Source: Croceicoccus marinus (GTDB lineage: Bacteria > Pseudomonadota > Alphaproteobacteria > Sphingomonadales > Sphingomonadaceae). From it: a stretch of DNA of 64,000 nt. Below are positions 39,121 to 48,123 of this stretch, in pieces. A program made the position numbers and the translations under genes. How positions within the stretch are numbered: position 1 is the first letter of the stretch; each line of letters opens with the position of its first letter. The stretch is taken from the NCBI RefSeq assembly GCF_001661675.2, contig NZ_CP019604.1:1-64000 (forward strand), in the 5' to 3' direction. The notes beneath the pieces were generated by a model. The model saw only the letters and a list, made by a program, of their open reading frames with translations, made no database searches and was not told the DNA's origin.

Positions 39121-39960
39121 TCAACGTGACGACACCCAGAGGCCCTCAGTCACCTTGCTGCCTGGATAGGCAACGAGCAGTTCGCCATTGTAGTCGAGGG
39201 AATGCTGCTCATCGGCCAGCCATGTCTGGCCCGGCTCCACAGGGGCAGTACCTATACGTCCGTGTCCTGAAAGCGGTACAATCCATGCCGCTGTGCCGGG
39301 CGCGAGTGTACCGGCGCGAGCTCCGCTCCATTGCTCGACCACGAATTTATGCCCTTCGGCGACTATCCGGCGAGCATCGGCAAGAACGTACGGTTGTGTT
39401 GGAGCCTGCCAGGGTCCAGGGCGTGCCACGCGCAGCGCTGCTTCCAAATGGAGGACGCGCGGACGGCCATAATCGTACATCCTGTAGGTGAGATCGACAT
39501 TTTGCTGGATCTCGATGAGGGTAATTCCCGCACCGATCGCGTGGATGGTTCCTGCGGGCAGATAGTAGACGTCGCCCGGGCTCACCTCGCGCCAATCAAG
39601 CATCGTCTCTATAGTTCCATCGAGCGCTGCGAGGCGCAGGGTGTCGATGGCGACAACTGCCTTCAGCCCCAAGCCGATCTGCGCACCCGGCTCAGCCTTC
39701 AGGATCATCCAGCATTCGTCTTTGCCCCTCGGATGTCCGAGCGCTCGCGCTCCGGCATCGTCTGGATGGACCTGGACAGAGAGCCGCTCGCTCGTGAACA
39801 GGTATTTGACAAGAAGGACGCCTGAGCGGTGGTTGGGTTCTTCGAACCAGATTTCACCGATCGGATCGTCGCCGCTTGCTGCCTGCGCAAATCCGAAGCC
39901 AGGCTGACGGCGACCCCAGACTTTGGCCACCGCGCGGGGAACGAGCTGGACAGGGGTCAT
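39121..39960 (-). CDS. manA: Mannose-6-phosphate isomerase, class I
   Basis: Zinc cupin that interconverts mannose 6-phosphate and fructose 6-phosphate. The 279-residue short form shows KVWGRRQPGFGF, the metal motif LSVQVHPDDAGARALGHPRG, KDECWMIL, LPAGTIHAIGAGITLIEIQQ and a C-terminal LSGHGRI. It would channel mannose released by the GH130/PMM-like enzymes towards fructose 6-phosphate and the class I aldolase. Confidence 0.9.
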   Translation of the reverse strand: MTPVQLVPRAVAKVWGRRQPGFGFAQAASGDDPIGEIWFEEPNHRSGVLLVKYLFTSERLSVQVHPDDAGARALGHPRGKDECWMILKAEPGAQIGLGLKAVVAIDTLRLAALDGTIETMLDWREVSPGDVYYLPAGTIHAIGAGITLIEIQQNVDLTYRMYDYGRPRVLHLEAALRVARPGPWQAPTQPYVLADARRIVAEGHKFVVEQWSGARAGTLAPGTAAWIVPLSGHGRIGTAPVEPGQTWLADEQHSLDYNGELLVAYPGSKVTEGLWVSSR

Positions 39961-40047
39961 AGTCGCCGCCTCCTTCGATTAGCCCTTGCTTGAGGGGCTG
40001 GTAAGGAAAAACCATGTGCATATGGCGGGGTCCGTACGCCGATCATA

Positions 40048-40863
40048 TCAGTGCGCGAGAATCAGCGGAACGGGGCTCGTCGTGATAAGATCCTGGGTGA
40101 CGCCGCCCAGAACAGTTTCGCGGAGTCGCGAATGGCCATAGGCACCGAACACGATATATTCTGCTTCGAGGCTTGCCGCGGCCGCAATGAGCGCATTGGC
40201 CACGGTATCTCCGTCGAGCGACCAGTCATGTCTTTCGGCGGTGACACCATATCGCGTCAGGTAATTGCTGAGGGCGTCCAAAGAAGGTTTCTTCCCCTTC
40301 TCACTGACACTTACGATATGCAATTTGGGTGCGGCGCGCAGAAGCGAACGGCTCTGCCGAATGGCGTTGGCAGCCTCTGGGGAGCCATTCCAGGCGATCA
40401 TGGCAGCATTGCTGTTGGTAAAGCGCTGCCCGGCAGTCGGCACGAGTAGTACGGGCGATTGAACATGGAGCGCCACGTCGGCGGCGAGTGGCGCCCTGCG
40501 CGGGAGCATCGTTTCCTTCTCTTCGGGTTGGCTTAGAACGATAAGGTCGGCAAACTTCGCGTGTTCGATGATGGTCTGAGCCGCTGATCCCTCGGCGTGA
40601 AGCCATTGCCAATCGATTCCCTCCCGTTTGAGCGTATCTTCGATCCGCACCTGTTCAAGTTTCTCGTTTTGGCGAAAAGTCTCGAAGATGCCGGAAGGAA
40701 CGTATGACCCTCCAAACGGATCGCCGACAAAGAAATACGCATCGAGAGGGCTTGCCTGCAAACAGATCAGCTGCCCGTTGTGGGCGCGGACGACTTCCAT
40801 GGCAGCAGCTAACCGTGCGGCCTGGCCAGGATCCTGGTTTATGTGGAGCAAAACCGACTTCAT
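40048..40863 (-). CDS. Universal stress protein, two-domain
   Basis: Tandem Usp-fold protein of about 271 residues. The first half (SVLLHINQDPGQAARLAAAM) and second half (NAAMIAWNGSPEAANAIRQS) are homologous. The second carries the ATP-binding-type loop FGAYGHSRLRETVLGGVTQD. Two-domain Usps are common in low-oxygen and persistence islands. I chose ATG 40863 (MKSVLLHI), since an upstream in-frame ATG adds only eight polar residues. Confidence 0.9.
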   Translation of the reverse strand: MKSVLLHINQDPGQAARLAAAMEVVRAHNGQLICLQASPLDAYFFVGDPFGGSYVPSGIFETFRQNEKLEQVRIEDTLKREGIDWQWLHAEGSAAQTIIEHAKFADLIVLSQPEEKETMLPRRAPLAADVALHVQSPVLLVPTAGQRFTNSNAAMIAWNGSPEAANAIRQSRSLLRAAPKLHIVSVSEKGKKPSLDALSNYLTRYGVTAERHDWSLDGDTVANALIAAAASLEAEYIVFGAYGHSRLRETVLGGVTQDLITTSPVPLILAH

Positions 40864-40895
40864 CTGATCATCCTGGTCCGGTTGCAATCGAGCGC

Positions 40896-40909
40896 TTGCG
40901 CTGGATCAA
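40896..40909. promoter_or_regulatory. Weak FNR/FixK-like box upstream of usp
   Basis: TTGCGCTGGATCAA matches TTGAT-N4-ATCAA at 8 of 10 fixed positions. Its centre lies about 40 bp upstream of the usp ATG, closer than usual for a class II site, so function is doubtful. It is included because this gene type is often under FNR/FixK control. Confidence 0.25.
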
Positions 40910-41184
40910 AAAGCATACCCTGTTGTCTTTGACGTTTCACTCGATTCGATCTTACACACCGTCCCTGTCGGGCCTGTGGACCTTCAAGACGCCGCTTTTG
41001 ACAAGGGCACGGGAGCCCTTACCGAGGGCCGAACTCGCACTCATCGCTCGCTGTCGAAATGCCGCTGCCGGGGCCAACAAGCGTAGCGAGCGGGCGGGTA
41101 TGGCCGCTCATACCCATCCGAACAGCTGGAGGCCTTCCCCAGGGAACACCACAACTTGCGAGCACGAAGAGGATTCGCTGAAAT

Positions 41185-42453
41185 TCAGACTTCCAGGACT
41201 GGCGCAAAACCGCCACCCGGTGTGCGCATGTTGGTCGTCTGCCCCCTGTAGAGCCGCGCAGCCTTCAACAATACGGAACCAGCGTAGGTATAGAGCCTCA
41301 CATCGACCTTGAGGTCCACAGCCTCTCCATCGTACTTGACCTTGCGAAGACTCGGCGGCGCGTATTGCTGGGCGATATAGTCACCGTCCCGGATCTGTGA
41401 CCAAACGCTGCGGGTAAGCTTGGCACCGCGATAGGCGGCTTTGCTGCCGTATCCCTGCGCCGGCTTGAAGAAGAGATGCCGACGTTCCGCCCAAAGCGAC
41501 GCGGCGTTATCGGGTGTTACTAGAGTGGTAGCAGGAATAGTCGTCCCAAGAACCTCAGCTTGCTCCTTTGGCAGGCCCCAGTGGGTAAGGAGAGCGCTGT
41601 CGCTCAAAAGCGAGAGATTTCGCTTATCGGCCAACATGGTGTGGACGTAAGGGTTTGGCGTGACCACTGCCAGATTGTTCAGATAAGCGCTTTTGAGGAC
41701 GGAATGGTCCGGCTCATCCAAGGTAAAGTCGACGAGACGATTGTACACCAGATCGATCTTGCAGCCATCCGCAAGAAGTTTACCGCCCGAAGCCTCCAAC
41801 GCCGTTGGATCAGCGATGACCGCCGAAATTCCCTGACGCTCGAGCGCTGCCTTGGCGAGCAGAAACTCCGGGTAGAGATGCTGATCAAGGGGCGCGTCAT
41901 CGACTATCGCAATCATGTTGGGTGTCCCGGTGCGGCCCTGCCGCAACCACTCGCTGCGAAACATTCTCGCAATCGCCGGTCCAAAATCTTCCTCTGATCC
42001 ATTCGAGCCATCAGTGCCGAAGCAGCAGACACGCTGCGCCTTGGCGAGAGCTGCGTTGAGGAACGCGCCGCCAGCATTTGTATTGATCTCGATCAGCACC
42101 GGTCCGGATTCGGAAAGATGAAAATCATATCCCATCAGCGCACCGGCAGGGCCCAGATCGGGGGCGGAGCCGGACGGTGCCCACTTCTGCGCCGCCTCAC
42201 CATATTGCGCGAGGGCTGCGGCGGTCTCCACCGCCCTGACGACGCGTGTCATCACCGTCATTGTCTCCGGCGCGATAAACACCGGCGAGTTCGCGAACAG
42301 GTGCGGGTGCGAGATCGCCAACTGCTCCCCGAAACCTTCACGTCCGGTCTGGCTGTTCAATGTGGCCTCGAGCATGTCCCGGTCGAGCGTAATGCAGGAA
42401 CACACGGAATTGGCACGTAGCGCCGCCTGGAGCGCTTTTGACTTGTCTTGCAT
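41185..42453 (-). CDS. ATP-grasp-like protein of unknown function
   Basis: A 422-residue protein resembling glutathione-synthetase/ATP-grasp enzymes. Near residues 110-140 it has MGYDFHLSESGPVLIEINTN, which looks like the Mg-binding E-x-N end of an ATP-grasp. Near 320 it has HLFFKPAQGYGSKAAYRG, which looks like the ATP-lysine strand, followed by DYIAQQYAPPSL, DLKVDVRLYTY and TTNMRTPGGGF. The unusual order suggests a circularly permuted or duplicated ATP-grasp. I chose ATG 42453 because AGGAG sits 5 bases upstream. No substrate is inferred. Confidence 0.65.
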   Translation of the reverse strand: MQDKSKALQAALRANSVCSCITLDRDMLEATLNSQTGREGFGEQLAISHPHLFANSPVFIAPETMTVMTRVVRAVETAAALAQYGEAAQKWAPSGSAPDLGPAGALMGYDFHLSESGPVLIEINTNAGGAFLNAALAKAQRVCCFGTDGSNGSEEDFGPAIARMFRSEWLRQGRTGTPNMIAIVDDAPLDQHLYPEFLLAKAALERQGISAVIADPTALEASGGKLLADGCKIDLVYNRLVDFTLDEPDHSVLKSAYLNNLAVVTPNPYVHTMLADKRNLSLLSDSALLTHWGLPKEQAEVLGTTIPATTLVTPDNAASLWAERRHLFFKPAQGYGSKAAYRGAKLTRSVWSQIRDGDYIAQQYAPPSLRKVKYDGEAVDLKVDVRLYTYAGSVLLKAARLYRGQTTNMRTPGGGFAPVLEV

Positions 42454-42660
42454 CGGGTCTCCTGGCGGCATTTTGGGGGTTATACCAAAGGACGCTGCGG
42501 CTCCTGGAATATTTCAAAACATTGGGCGCAGGCATTGCAGGAAGGTAGTGCATCCTTGCCGTGAGCCACGTAGACAGCTATCTTGGCGAATAAAACCTCG
42601 AGCGGGCGCATCAAGCAAGTCGGCCGCTTCCGGCGCATCGGAGGGCTGACTCGGAGCCCG

Positions 42661-43449
42661 TCACCATTTAGAGTTTCCACAGCGTCTGAAGCGATGGGAA
42701 TCTTGCGAAGTACGCTTCACTTTTCTGCGGCGCAGTTTTGGGAACCGGTTGGCCAAGAGGACAAAGCCCGACAACGCGATCACCGTCCCGCCGATCCCGA
42801 ACAGCAGCAGCCACCAGCTGTTGATCCGGTCCCGCTCGGTCCAGTCCATGATGTGCAGTCCCCAGACGAAGTCGAAAAAGCGCCAGGTATCGCTTCTTGC
42901 GGCGAGGATCGCGCCGCTCGAGGCATCGATGTAGAGCCTCGTCCCGTCTGGATCGGAGAAGGTGATTTGCCACGCTGGAAATGGCCCGCGGAACTCTGTT
43001 CCCACCTCGGTTTCGATCAGCTTCGAATTGGCGATCAAGGTCTCGGGCCCAGTCCAGGCGCGCAAAGCGATGGCCCGGGCATCAGCACTCGACAAGGGAG
43101 AAACCCTCGTCCCGGTCTCAGTCTGATGAAGCGTCGTCGAGCCATCGCTACGCTCGATCTGGACGAGAGGGCGGCCCGCTACGGATTTGGTCGTTACGGC
43201 AACGATGCCTTGTCGATCCATCAACCATCGCGGCGCTGAAAACTCAGGATCGAGCGTTTCGGCCTCGCGCGATATGACGTGCTCGGACCGAACTTGCTCA
43301 ATCTTGAGAAAGGACATGATCGCGCCGGTTCCCATCCACAATAGTACCTGCACGCCGACAAACAGTGCGAGCCATTTGTGCAGCTTGCTACCGAATATGT
43401 GCAGCCGAAGCTTGCGTGACGGCTTTCGCGAAGCCGGAACCGACGCCAT
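42661..43449 (-). CDS. PepSY domain membrane protein
   Basis: A 262-residue protein with an N-terminal helix (LHKWLALFVGVQVLLWMGTG), a periplasmic PepSY-like domain with GTRLYIDASSGAILAARSD, then FFDFVWGLHIMDWTERDRIN and a second helix (SWWLLLFGIGGTVIALSGFV). PepSY-TM proteins of this kind often accompany copper and iron genes and may take part in membrane electron transfer. It is the last gene of the copAB operon (gap 6 bp). Confidence 0.85.
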   Translation of the reverse strand: MASVPASRKPSRKLRLHIFGSKLHKWLALFVGVQVLLWMGTGAIMSFLKIEQVRSEHVISREAETLDPEFSAPRWLMDRQGIVAVTTKSVAGRPLVQIERSDGSTTLHQTETGTRVSPLSSADARAIALRAWTGPETLIANSKLIETEVGTEFRGPFPAWQITFSDPDGTRLYIDASSGAILAARSDTWRFFDFVWGLHIMDWTERDRINSWWLLLFGIGGTVIALSGFVLLANRFPKLRRRKVKRTSQDSHRFRRCGNSKW

Positions 43450-43455
43450 GAGATC

Positions 43456-44016
43456 TTATTGGTTGCGGGGAGGACGCGACGATGAATGGTATTGTACGAT
43501 CTTCCAGCCATTGGCGTCGTGCGTGAGCACCGATGTCGCTACGCCTTCGCGATCGATCACCCGTCCGTCCGTCAGTTCGATCCGGTAGGTATAGGTTTCC
43601 CGGCCGTAAGCCATGTGTCCCATCCGGGTGACCGCGACGGTCGGCTCACCGAAGGTGAAGCTGGTGATCGCGTCCAGTTCAGGCCCCAGGTGATGCGCCA
43701 TGTAATTGGCGAAGCTGCCTTCATCCTTTCCGTTCTCGTAAACGAAGGATTCTTCCGCAAACAGGGCTATCATGGCCTCAGCATCGCGCGCCTTCAGCGC
43801 GTTGCGATACGCTGTGAGAGCAGCCTCCGCCCCCGCGACGTCGTCGTTCATGGCCGCCATATGATCCGCATGGTTCATGCCCTGCGCCGAATGGTCCATC
43901 TGCATCGATTGCGAATGCTCTCCATGCCCAGAATGATCCATATCCTGCGCCAACGCCGGCGCCGCACATAAGGCGAGCGCCGCAGCGGCCACGCCCGGAA
44001 TTATTGTAGTGTGCAT
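43456..44016 (-). CDS. Periplasmic NTF2-like (SnoaL/DUF4440) protein with His/Met-rich N-terminus
   Basis: A 186-residue protein with a signal peptide (IPGVAAAALALCAAPALAQD). It continues with a Met/His-rich segment (MDHSGHGEHSQSMQMDHSAQ) and an NTF2-like cone domain (ALTAYRNALKARDAEAMIAL; VLTHDANGWKIVQYHSS). The N-terminal MDHS pattern matches CopB and CopA of the same operon, suggesting periplasmic copper binding. ATG 44016 is chosen because the signal peptide starts there. Confidence 0.82.
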   Translation of the reverse strand: MHTTIIPGVAAAALALCAAPALAQDMDHSGHGEHSQSMQMDHSAQGMNHADHMAAMNDDVAGAEAALTAYRNALKARDAEAMIALFAEESFVYENGKDEGSFANYMAHHLGPELDAITSFTFGEPTVAVTRMGHMAYGRETYTYRIELTDGRVIDREGVATSVLTHDANGWKIVQYHSSSRPPRNQ

Positions 44017-44033
44017 CAAATTTTCCTTTTTAC

Positions 44034-45185
44034 TCAGAACCAAAACCGTATGCCGACGACGTAATTCGTCACACTGGGATCTTCTCCCTCGGCGCGTGCG
44101 TAGTCGGCGCTCTGACCGATCCTCCATTCCTGATCGATCCCGATATACGGCGCGAATTCACGCGAGAAATGGTAGCGCAGGCGCAGACCGGCTTCGACCG
44201 TATCTACCCCCGCACCGATGCCCAGTTCAGGCACATCCTGCGCAGAGAAGGACGCTTCCACACGCGGTTGAATGACCAGGCGCTGGGTTATGCGCTGGTC
44301 GAGCTCGGCCTCGATGCGTGCTGTGAGGTCGCCTTTGTCCGACAGGAATGCGGCGGCATCCACTTCGAACAAATAGGGAGCGAGACCCTGGATGCCGACC
44401 ACGGCATAGGTGCGGTCCATCGGCGCGAAATCCTGCCGGATACCGGCTTGGAAATCGAAAAACGGCGCAATCGCACGACTGTAAAGCGCCTGAACTTCGG
44501 CGCTCTCGATCTCTTCGCCGAAACTGCCTTCGCCTTCCGATTTGAACCAGAATTTGTCGAGATCGCCGCCGTAATAGCCCTGCAGGTCGAACAGGTAGCC
44601 ATCGGACCCCTCGCGCGCGCGGTATTCGACGCGGTCACCCTGGAACCAGAAATACTTCTGGCCGCCTTGTTCATCGCGCAACTGCTCACGGCTTTCGCGC
44701 ATCGCTTCCACGCCCCAGATCGCATCTCCAGCCCGTGCAGGGCCCGAACCTGCGGAAGCGGGCGGTGGACCGGATGGGATGTCCATCGCCATGGCCTCGT
44801 GACCCATGGCGGAACGGTCCATTTCTCCGCCCGCTTGGTCGTCGACCACTCCGGACTGATCCATCGACCCATGGCCCATTTGCGAATGATCCATCTGTGA
44901 GTGGTCTACAGGTGACTGGCCCATGGGTTGCGGCACCTCGGGGCTACCTTCACCTTGCGACTGCCTGGATTGGTGATCCATTGCACCATGGTCCATTTGC
45001 GAATGGTCCATGGGCATTGCGGAGGATGTCGGCGAGGCATCCTCTTCGCTGCCTTCCTCTTCGGCGGCCTCCTCTGTGTCCGGCGGGTCGGCAGGCTGCA
45101 TCGGCATGGAATGGTCATGGCCATGGTCTTGCGCGAAGGCGGGCGTTGCCGTTCCGGCAAGCATGAGCGCGATCATATACTTCAT
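44034..45185 (-). CDS. copB: Copper resistance outer-membrane protein CopB
   Basis: A 383-residue outer-membrane protein. It has a signal peptide (MKYMIALMLAGTATPAFAQD), a long N-terminal copper-binding region with MDHSQMDHG-type repeats (about residues 25-135), then a CopB/PcoB beta-barrel with KYFWFQGDRVEYR, LRYHFSREFAPYIGIDQEWR and a terminal aromatic residue (GIRFWF) as in outer-membrane proteins. It overlaps copA by 4 bp and is co-transcribed. Confidence 0.93.
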   Translation of the reverse strand: MKYMIALMLAGTATPAFAQDHGHDHSMPMQPADPPDTEEAAEEEGSEEDASPTSSAMPMDHSQMDHGAMDHQSRQSQGEGSPEVPQPMGQSPVDHSQMDHSQMGHGSMDQSGVVDDQAGGEMDRSAMGHEAMAMDIPSGPPPASAGSGPARAGDAIWGVEAMRESREQLRDEQGGQKYFWFQGDRVEYRAREGSDGYLFDLQGYYGGDLDKFWFKSEGEGSFGEEIESAEVQALYSRAIAPFFDFQAGIRQDFAPMDRTYAVVGIQGLAPYLFEVDAAAFLSDKGDLTARIEAELDQRITQRLVIQPRVEASFSAQDVPELGIGAGVDTVEAGLRLRYHFSREFAPYIGIDQEWRIGQSADYARAEGEDPSVTNYVVGIRFWF

Positions 45186-47053
45186 CCGCTCTCTCCCACG
45201 CGCTGTAGGTCGGGTTGGCCTGCTTCCTGCGGGACCGTCACGATCTGGAACATGCCGGCATGCATGTGATAGAGAAGATGGCAGTGAAACGCCCAGTCTC
45301 CTGGCTCGTCGGCGGTGAGATCGAACTGGGCGAAGCCGCCGGGCTGCACGATCACCGTGTGCTTTTGCGGTTGGCGATCGGAAGGTGCGCCATTGACGAG
45401 CTCGAAGAAGTGACCGTGCAGATGGATCGGGTGCGCCATCATTGTGTTGTTGACCAGCTTGACCCTAACCCGTTCGTTATAGGCAAAGCGGATCGGCTCG
45501 TCGCTGACGGCTGAGAATTTCTCGCCGTCGAACGACCACATGTAGCGCTCCATGTTGCCGGTGAGATGGATTTCCATCTGGCGCGACGGCGTGCGCAGAT
45601 CGTCATTCGGTTCGAGCGCGACCAGATCTCTATAGTTCAGCACCTTGTGCGGAACCTTGTCGAGACCGATGCCGGGATGGCCCATACGGTCCTGCGGGTT
45701 CATGGAAACCATGTCGATGCCCGGACCAACCTCAACATCGGGTGGCAGCCTGGACGTGTCGCGCATGTCCATGCCGCCCATCGACATTCCAGCCATTCCG
45801 GCCATCGCTTCCTCGCCTGATCCTTCGCCGCTGTTGCTCATGTCCATGCCACCTGAAGAAGGCGCACCATGACCCATCGCGCCGTGGTCCATGCCGTCCA
45901 TGTTTCCGCCGGTGCCAGCGCCGTGTGCGCCATGGGCCATTCCGGCCATACCCATGTCGGCCATGGTCAGTAGCGGCGGATCGCGCAGCGCCGGGACAGC
46001 CGCGCGGGCACCGGGGCGGCTGGCGAGCGTCGCGACCGCCATGCCCGAGCGATCCATGCTTTCCGCGACGATGGTGTGCGCCTCGCCGATCGGCTCGACG
46101 ACGATATCGTAGGTCTCGGCGGTGCCGATCTGGAACTCTTCGACCTCGACCGGCCTCACGTTGAGACCGTCGGCCGCTACGACCCAGAATTTCAACCCCG
46201 GAATACGGACGTTGTAAAAGGACATGGCGCTACCATTGATCACCCGGATGCGGACCCGCTTGCCGCGCGAAAACAGATATTCCAGTCCCTCTTCAGGACC
46301 GTGTCCATTTGCGAGGTAAGTGTAGGTAGAGCCCGTGACGTCGAGGATATCGGTCGGCATCATGCGCATTTCTGCCCACATCCGGCGCTCTTGTCCGGTC
46401 AGCGGGTAATCATCGGTCAGGGTGCGCTGCTGGTAATTGAAGTACCCCTCGCCCTTTTTCAGCTTCGACATGATTGTGTGGGGATGCATCGGCGTGAATT
46501 CGCTGAGCAGCATCACGTAATCGTAGTCGGCCTGCACCGGGTCGGGTCCGGCAGGATCGACGATGATGGGCCCATAATGCCCGGCCTGTTCCTGCAGGCC
46601 GGAATGGCTATGCCACCAATAGGTGCCAGCCTGCCGTATGGCGGGCATTTCGTAGGTGAATGTCTGTCCCGGCCGGATTCCGGGAAAGCTCACACCGGGC
46701 ACACCATCGAACTGAAACGGCACAAGCAGTCCGTGCCAGTGAATCGAACTGTCTTCGTCCAGCGCATTGGTCACGTTGAGATTGACCGGCTCGCCTTCCT
46801 TCAGCCGCACCAGCGGACCGGGAACGCTACCGTTCACCGCTACTCCCATACCGCTACGGCCCTGAACAATTCGCGGGCCGCGCGCGATGGTTAGATCGAT
46901 GTTGCGGCCGGATACTTCGTCGAAACCCTGGCGGATCGTCGCGCCATGCATGTTGCCGCCGCGCGCCCAGGCGGGCATCGCGGCGGAGGCACCCAAAAGG
47001 CCGCCGGCGACGATACTCGAGCCCAGGAATTTGCGCCGATTGATTGCTTGCAT
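45182..47053 (-). CDS. copA: Copper resistance multicopper oxidase CopA (PcoA type)
   Basis: Periplasmic oxidase of 623 residues that oxidises Cu+ and binds copper. It has a Tat signal (NRRKFLGSSIVAGGLLGASA). Type 1-3 copper motifs are IHWHGLLVPFQFDGVPG, TYWWHSHSGLQEQAG, HPIHLHGHFFELV and HCHLLYHMHAGMF. Between the second and third cupredoxin domains is a Met/His-rich insert of about 75 residues (GMDHGAMGHGAP, MAGMAGMSMGGMDM). It lies 58 bp downstream of the ECF sigma gene, so the trio upstream may read into it or drive its own promoter. Confidence 0.94.
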   Translation of the reverse strand: MQAINRRKFLGSSIVAGGLLGASAAMPAWARGGNMHGATIRQGFDEVSGRNIDLTIARGPRIVQGRSGMGVAVNGSVPGPLVRLKEGEPVNLNVTNALDEDSSIHWHGLLVPFQFDGVPGVSFPGIRPGQTFTYEMPAIRQAGTYWWHSHSGLQEQAGHYGPIIVDPAGPDPVQADYDYVMLLSEFTPMHPHTIMSKLKKGEGYFNYQQRTLTDDYPLTGQERRMWAEMRMMPTDILDVTGSTYTYLANGHGPEEGLEYLFSRGKRVRIRVINGSAMSFYNVRIPGLKFWVVAADGLNVRPVEVEEFQIGTAETYDIVVEPIGEAHTIVAESMDRSGMAVATLASRPGARAAVPALRDPPLLTMADMGMAGMAHGAHGAGTGGNMDGMDHGAMGHGAPSSGGMDMSNSGEGSGEEAMAGMAGMSMGGMDMRDTSRLPPDVEVGPGIDMVSMNPQDRMGHPGIGLDKVPHKVLNYRDLVALEPNDDLRTPSRQMEIHLTGNMERYMWSFDGEKFSAVSDEPIRFAYNERVRVKLVNNTMMAHPIHLHGHFFELVNGAPSDRQPQKHTVIVQPGGFAQFDLTADEPGDWAFHCHLLYHMHAGMFQIVTVPQEAGQPDLQRVGESG

Positions 47054-47111
47054 GAGAAGGTCCTGTTTGAAGGAGGTTTCTCCTATCCTACGCGGCCGAT
47101 GGCTGTTCCCC

Positions 47112-47672
47112 TCACTCGCGCGACACTTTTTCCTTCAGAACCTTTCGGGCGCGGTAGACCAGCGATTCCACCGCCTTTTCAGAAATGCCCAGTATGTCGG
47201 CAACCTCGCTCTGGCTTCGGCCCTCGATGGCCGCGAGAATCAGCGCCTCGCGCAGCCGCAAAGGCAGTCGTTGAATTTCGGCATGGGTCTTTTGCAGAAG
47301 CTGGCGATCGACTGTCTCGGTTTCCGGAGAGGGCGCAGGATCGGATGCAAGTTCCGGCATGGAAGCATTTCCGAACCCCAGGAACTGCGCTGCCTTCCGC
47401 CTGCGGAGTTTGTCGCGACATTTGTTTAGTGTGATGGTCGTGAGGAACGGGAGAACGGGGCGCGCCGGACCTAGCCGCGCGCGTGCGATCCAAGCCGAAG
47501 CTAGGGCATTCTGCACGACGTCTTCGGCTTCATCGTGCGCGCCAAGCATTCGCAATGAGGTTGCGAGCAATCGAGGTATGAGCGGCTCTACAAGTTCCGT
47601 GAATGCGCGGCGGTCACCAGCGGCGACTTTTGCGACAAGCGCCTGCTCCTGACTATCCGGCTGCCCCTGCAC
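47112..47672 (-). CDS. ECF sigma factor of a CnrH-like system
   Basis: A 186-residue ECF sigma factor. Region 2 is GDRRAFTELVEPLIPRLLAT through DEAEDVVQNALASAWIARAR; region 4 is RLREALILAAIEGRSQSEVA with GISEKAVESLVYRARKVLKE. It follows a CnrX-like sensor and a CnrY-like anti-sigma in the order Y-X-H, the arrangement of the Cupriavidus cnr/ncc regulators, and precedes copAB. It is probably released from CnrY when metal binds the CnrX-like protein. Confidence 0.9.
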   Translation of the reverse strand: MQGQPDSQEQALVAKVAAGDRRAFTELVEPLIPRLLATSLRMLGAHDEAEDVVQNALASAWIARARLGPARPVLPFLTTITLNKCRDKLRRRKAAQFLGFGNASMPELASDPAPSPETETVDRQLLQKTHAEIQRLPLRLREALILAAIEGRSQSEVADILGISEKAVESLVYRARKVLKEKVSRE

Positions 47673-47679
47673 TCCCCGA

Positions 47680-48123
47680 TCATTCAGAAGGCGGACCGGT
47701 CAGGGACCGGGCAACCTGCTGATCGAATTCGCGTTGCTGCTCTTCGTCGAGGATGCTGCGCATCGCGAAAACATGCCGGACCGTCGCCTTCTGCAATTCG
47801 CCCATACTGGCATGAACCTCATCGATCGCCACGCTGACCTCGGGGCCGTATTCATGCTCCTTGTCCATCGCGGCGGCCAGATTGGCGTTCGCACGCCGAA
47901 CCGCCAGTTCACGCTGGGCGTTCTCGATTGCGTAGCGTTCCTCGAGACGGTCGAGCCGATCTTCCTGTTGGGCGGTGAGGTTGAGCTGTTCGTGAACGAA
48001 TTCGTGAAGGCTGGCCGGCTGGGTTGGAGCAAACCATCGCTCGGCGGCGATTGCGCCCAGAATTCCCGCTAGAGCAGCGAGCAGGACAGCGAGCGCGATG
48101 TACAGTTTCGGACTTTTCATCAA
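47680..48123 (-). CDS. Periplasmic heavy-metal sensor, CnrX-like
   Basis: A 147-residue protein with an N-terminal membrane anchor (PKLYIALAVLLAALAGILGA) and a periplasmic all-helical domain. It contains LHEFVHEQLNLTAQQEDRLD, EYGPEVSVAIDEVHASMGEL and VRHVFAMRSILDEEQQREFD, with His and Met positions resembling the CnrX metal site (H..E..H..M). It overlaps the upstream anti-sigma gene (ATGA, 48120-48123). The gene context (Y-X-H, then cop genes) supports sensing of copper or another divalent ion. Confidence 0.85.
   Translation of the reverse strand: MMKSPKLYIALAVLLAALAGILGAIAAERWFAPTQPASLHEFVHEQLNLTAQQEDRLDRLEERYAIENAQRELAVRRANANLAAAMDKEHEYGPEVSVAIDEVHASMGELQKATVRHVFAMRSILDEEQQREFDQQVARSLTGPPSE

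Noticed and set aside
39981..39999. Weak hairpin (AGCCC/GGGCT) between manA and usp considered as a terminator
   Set aside because: Short stem without T-tract; not enough to call.
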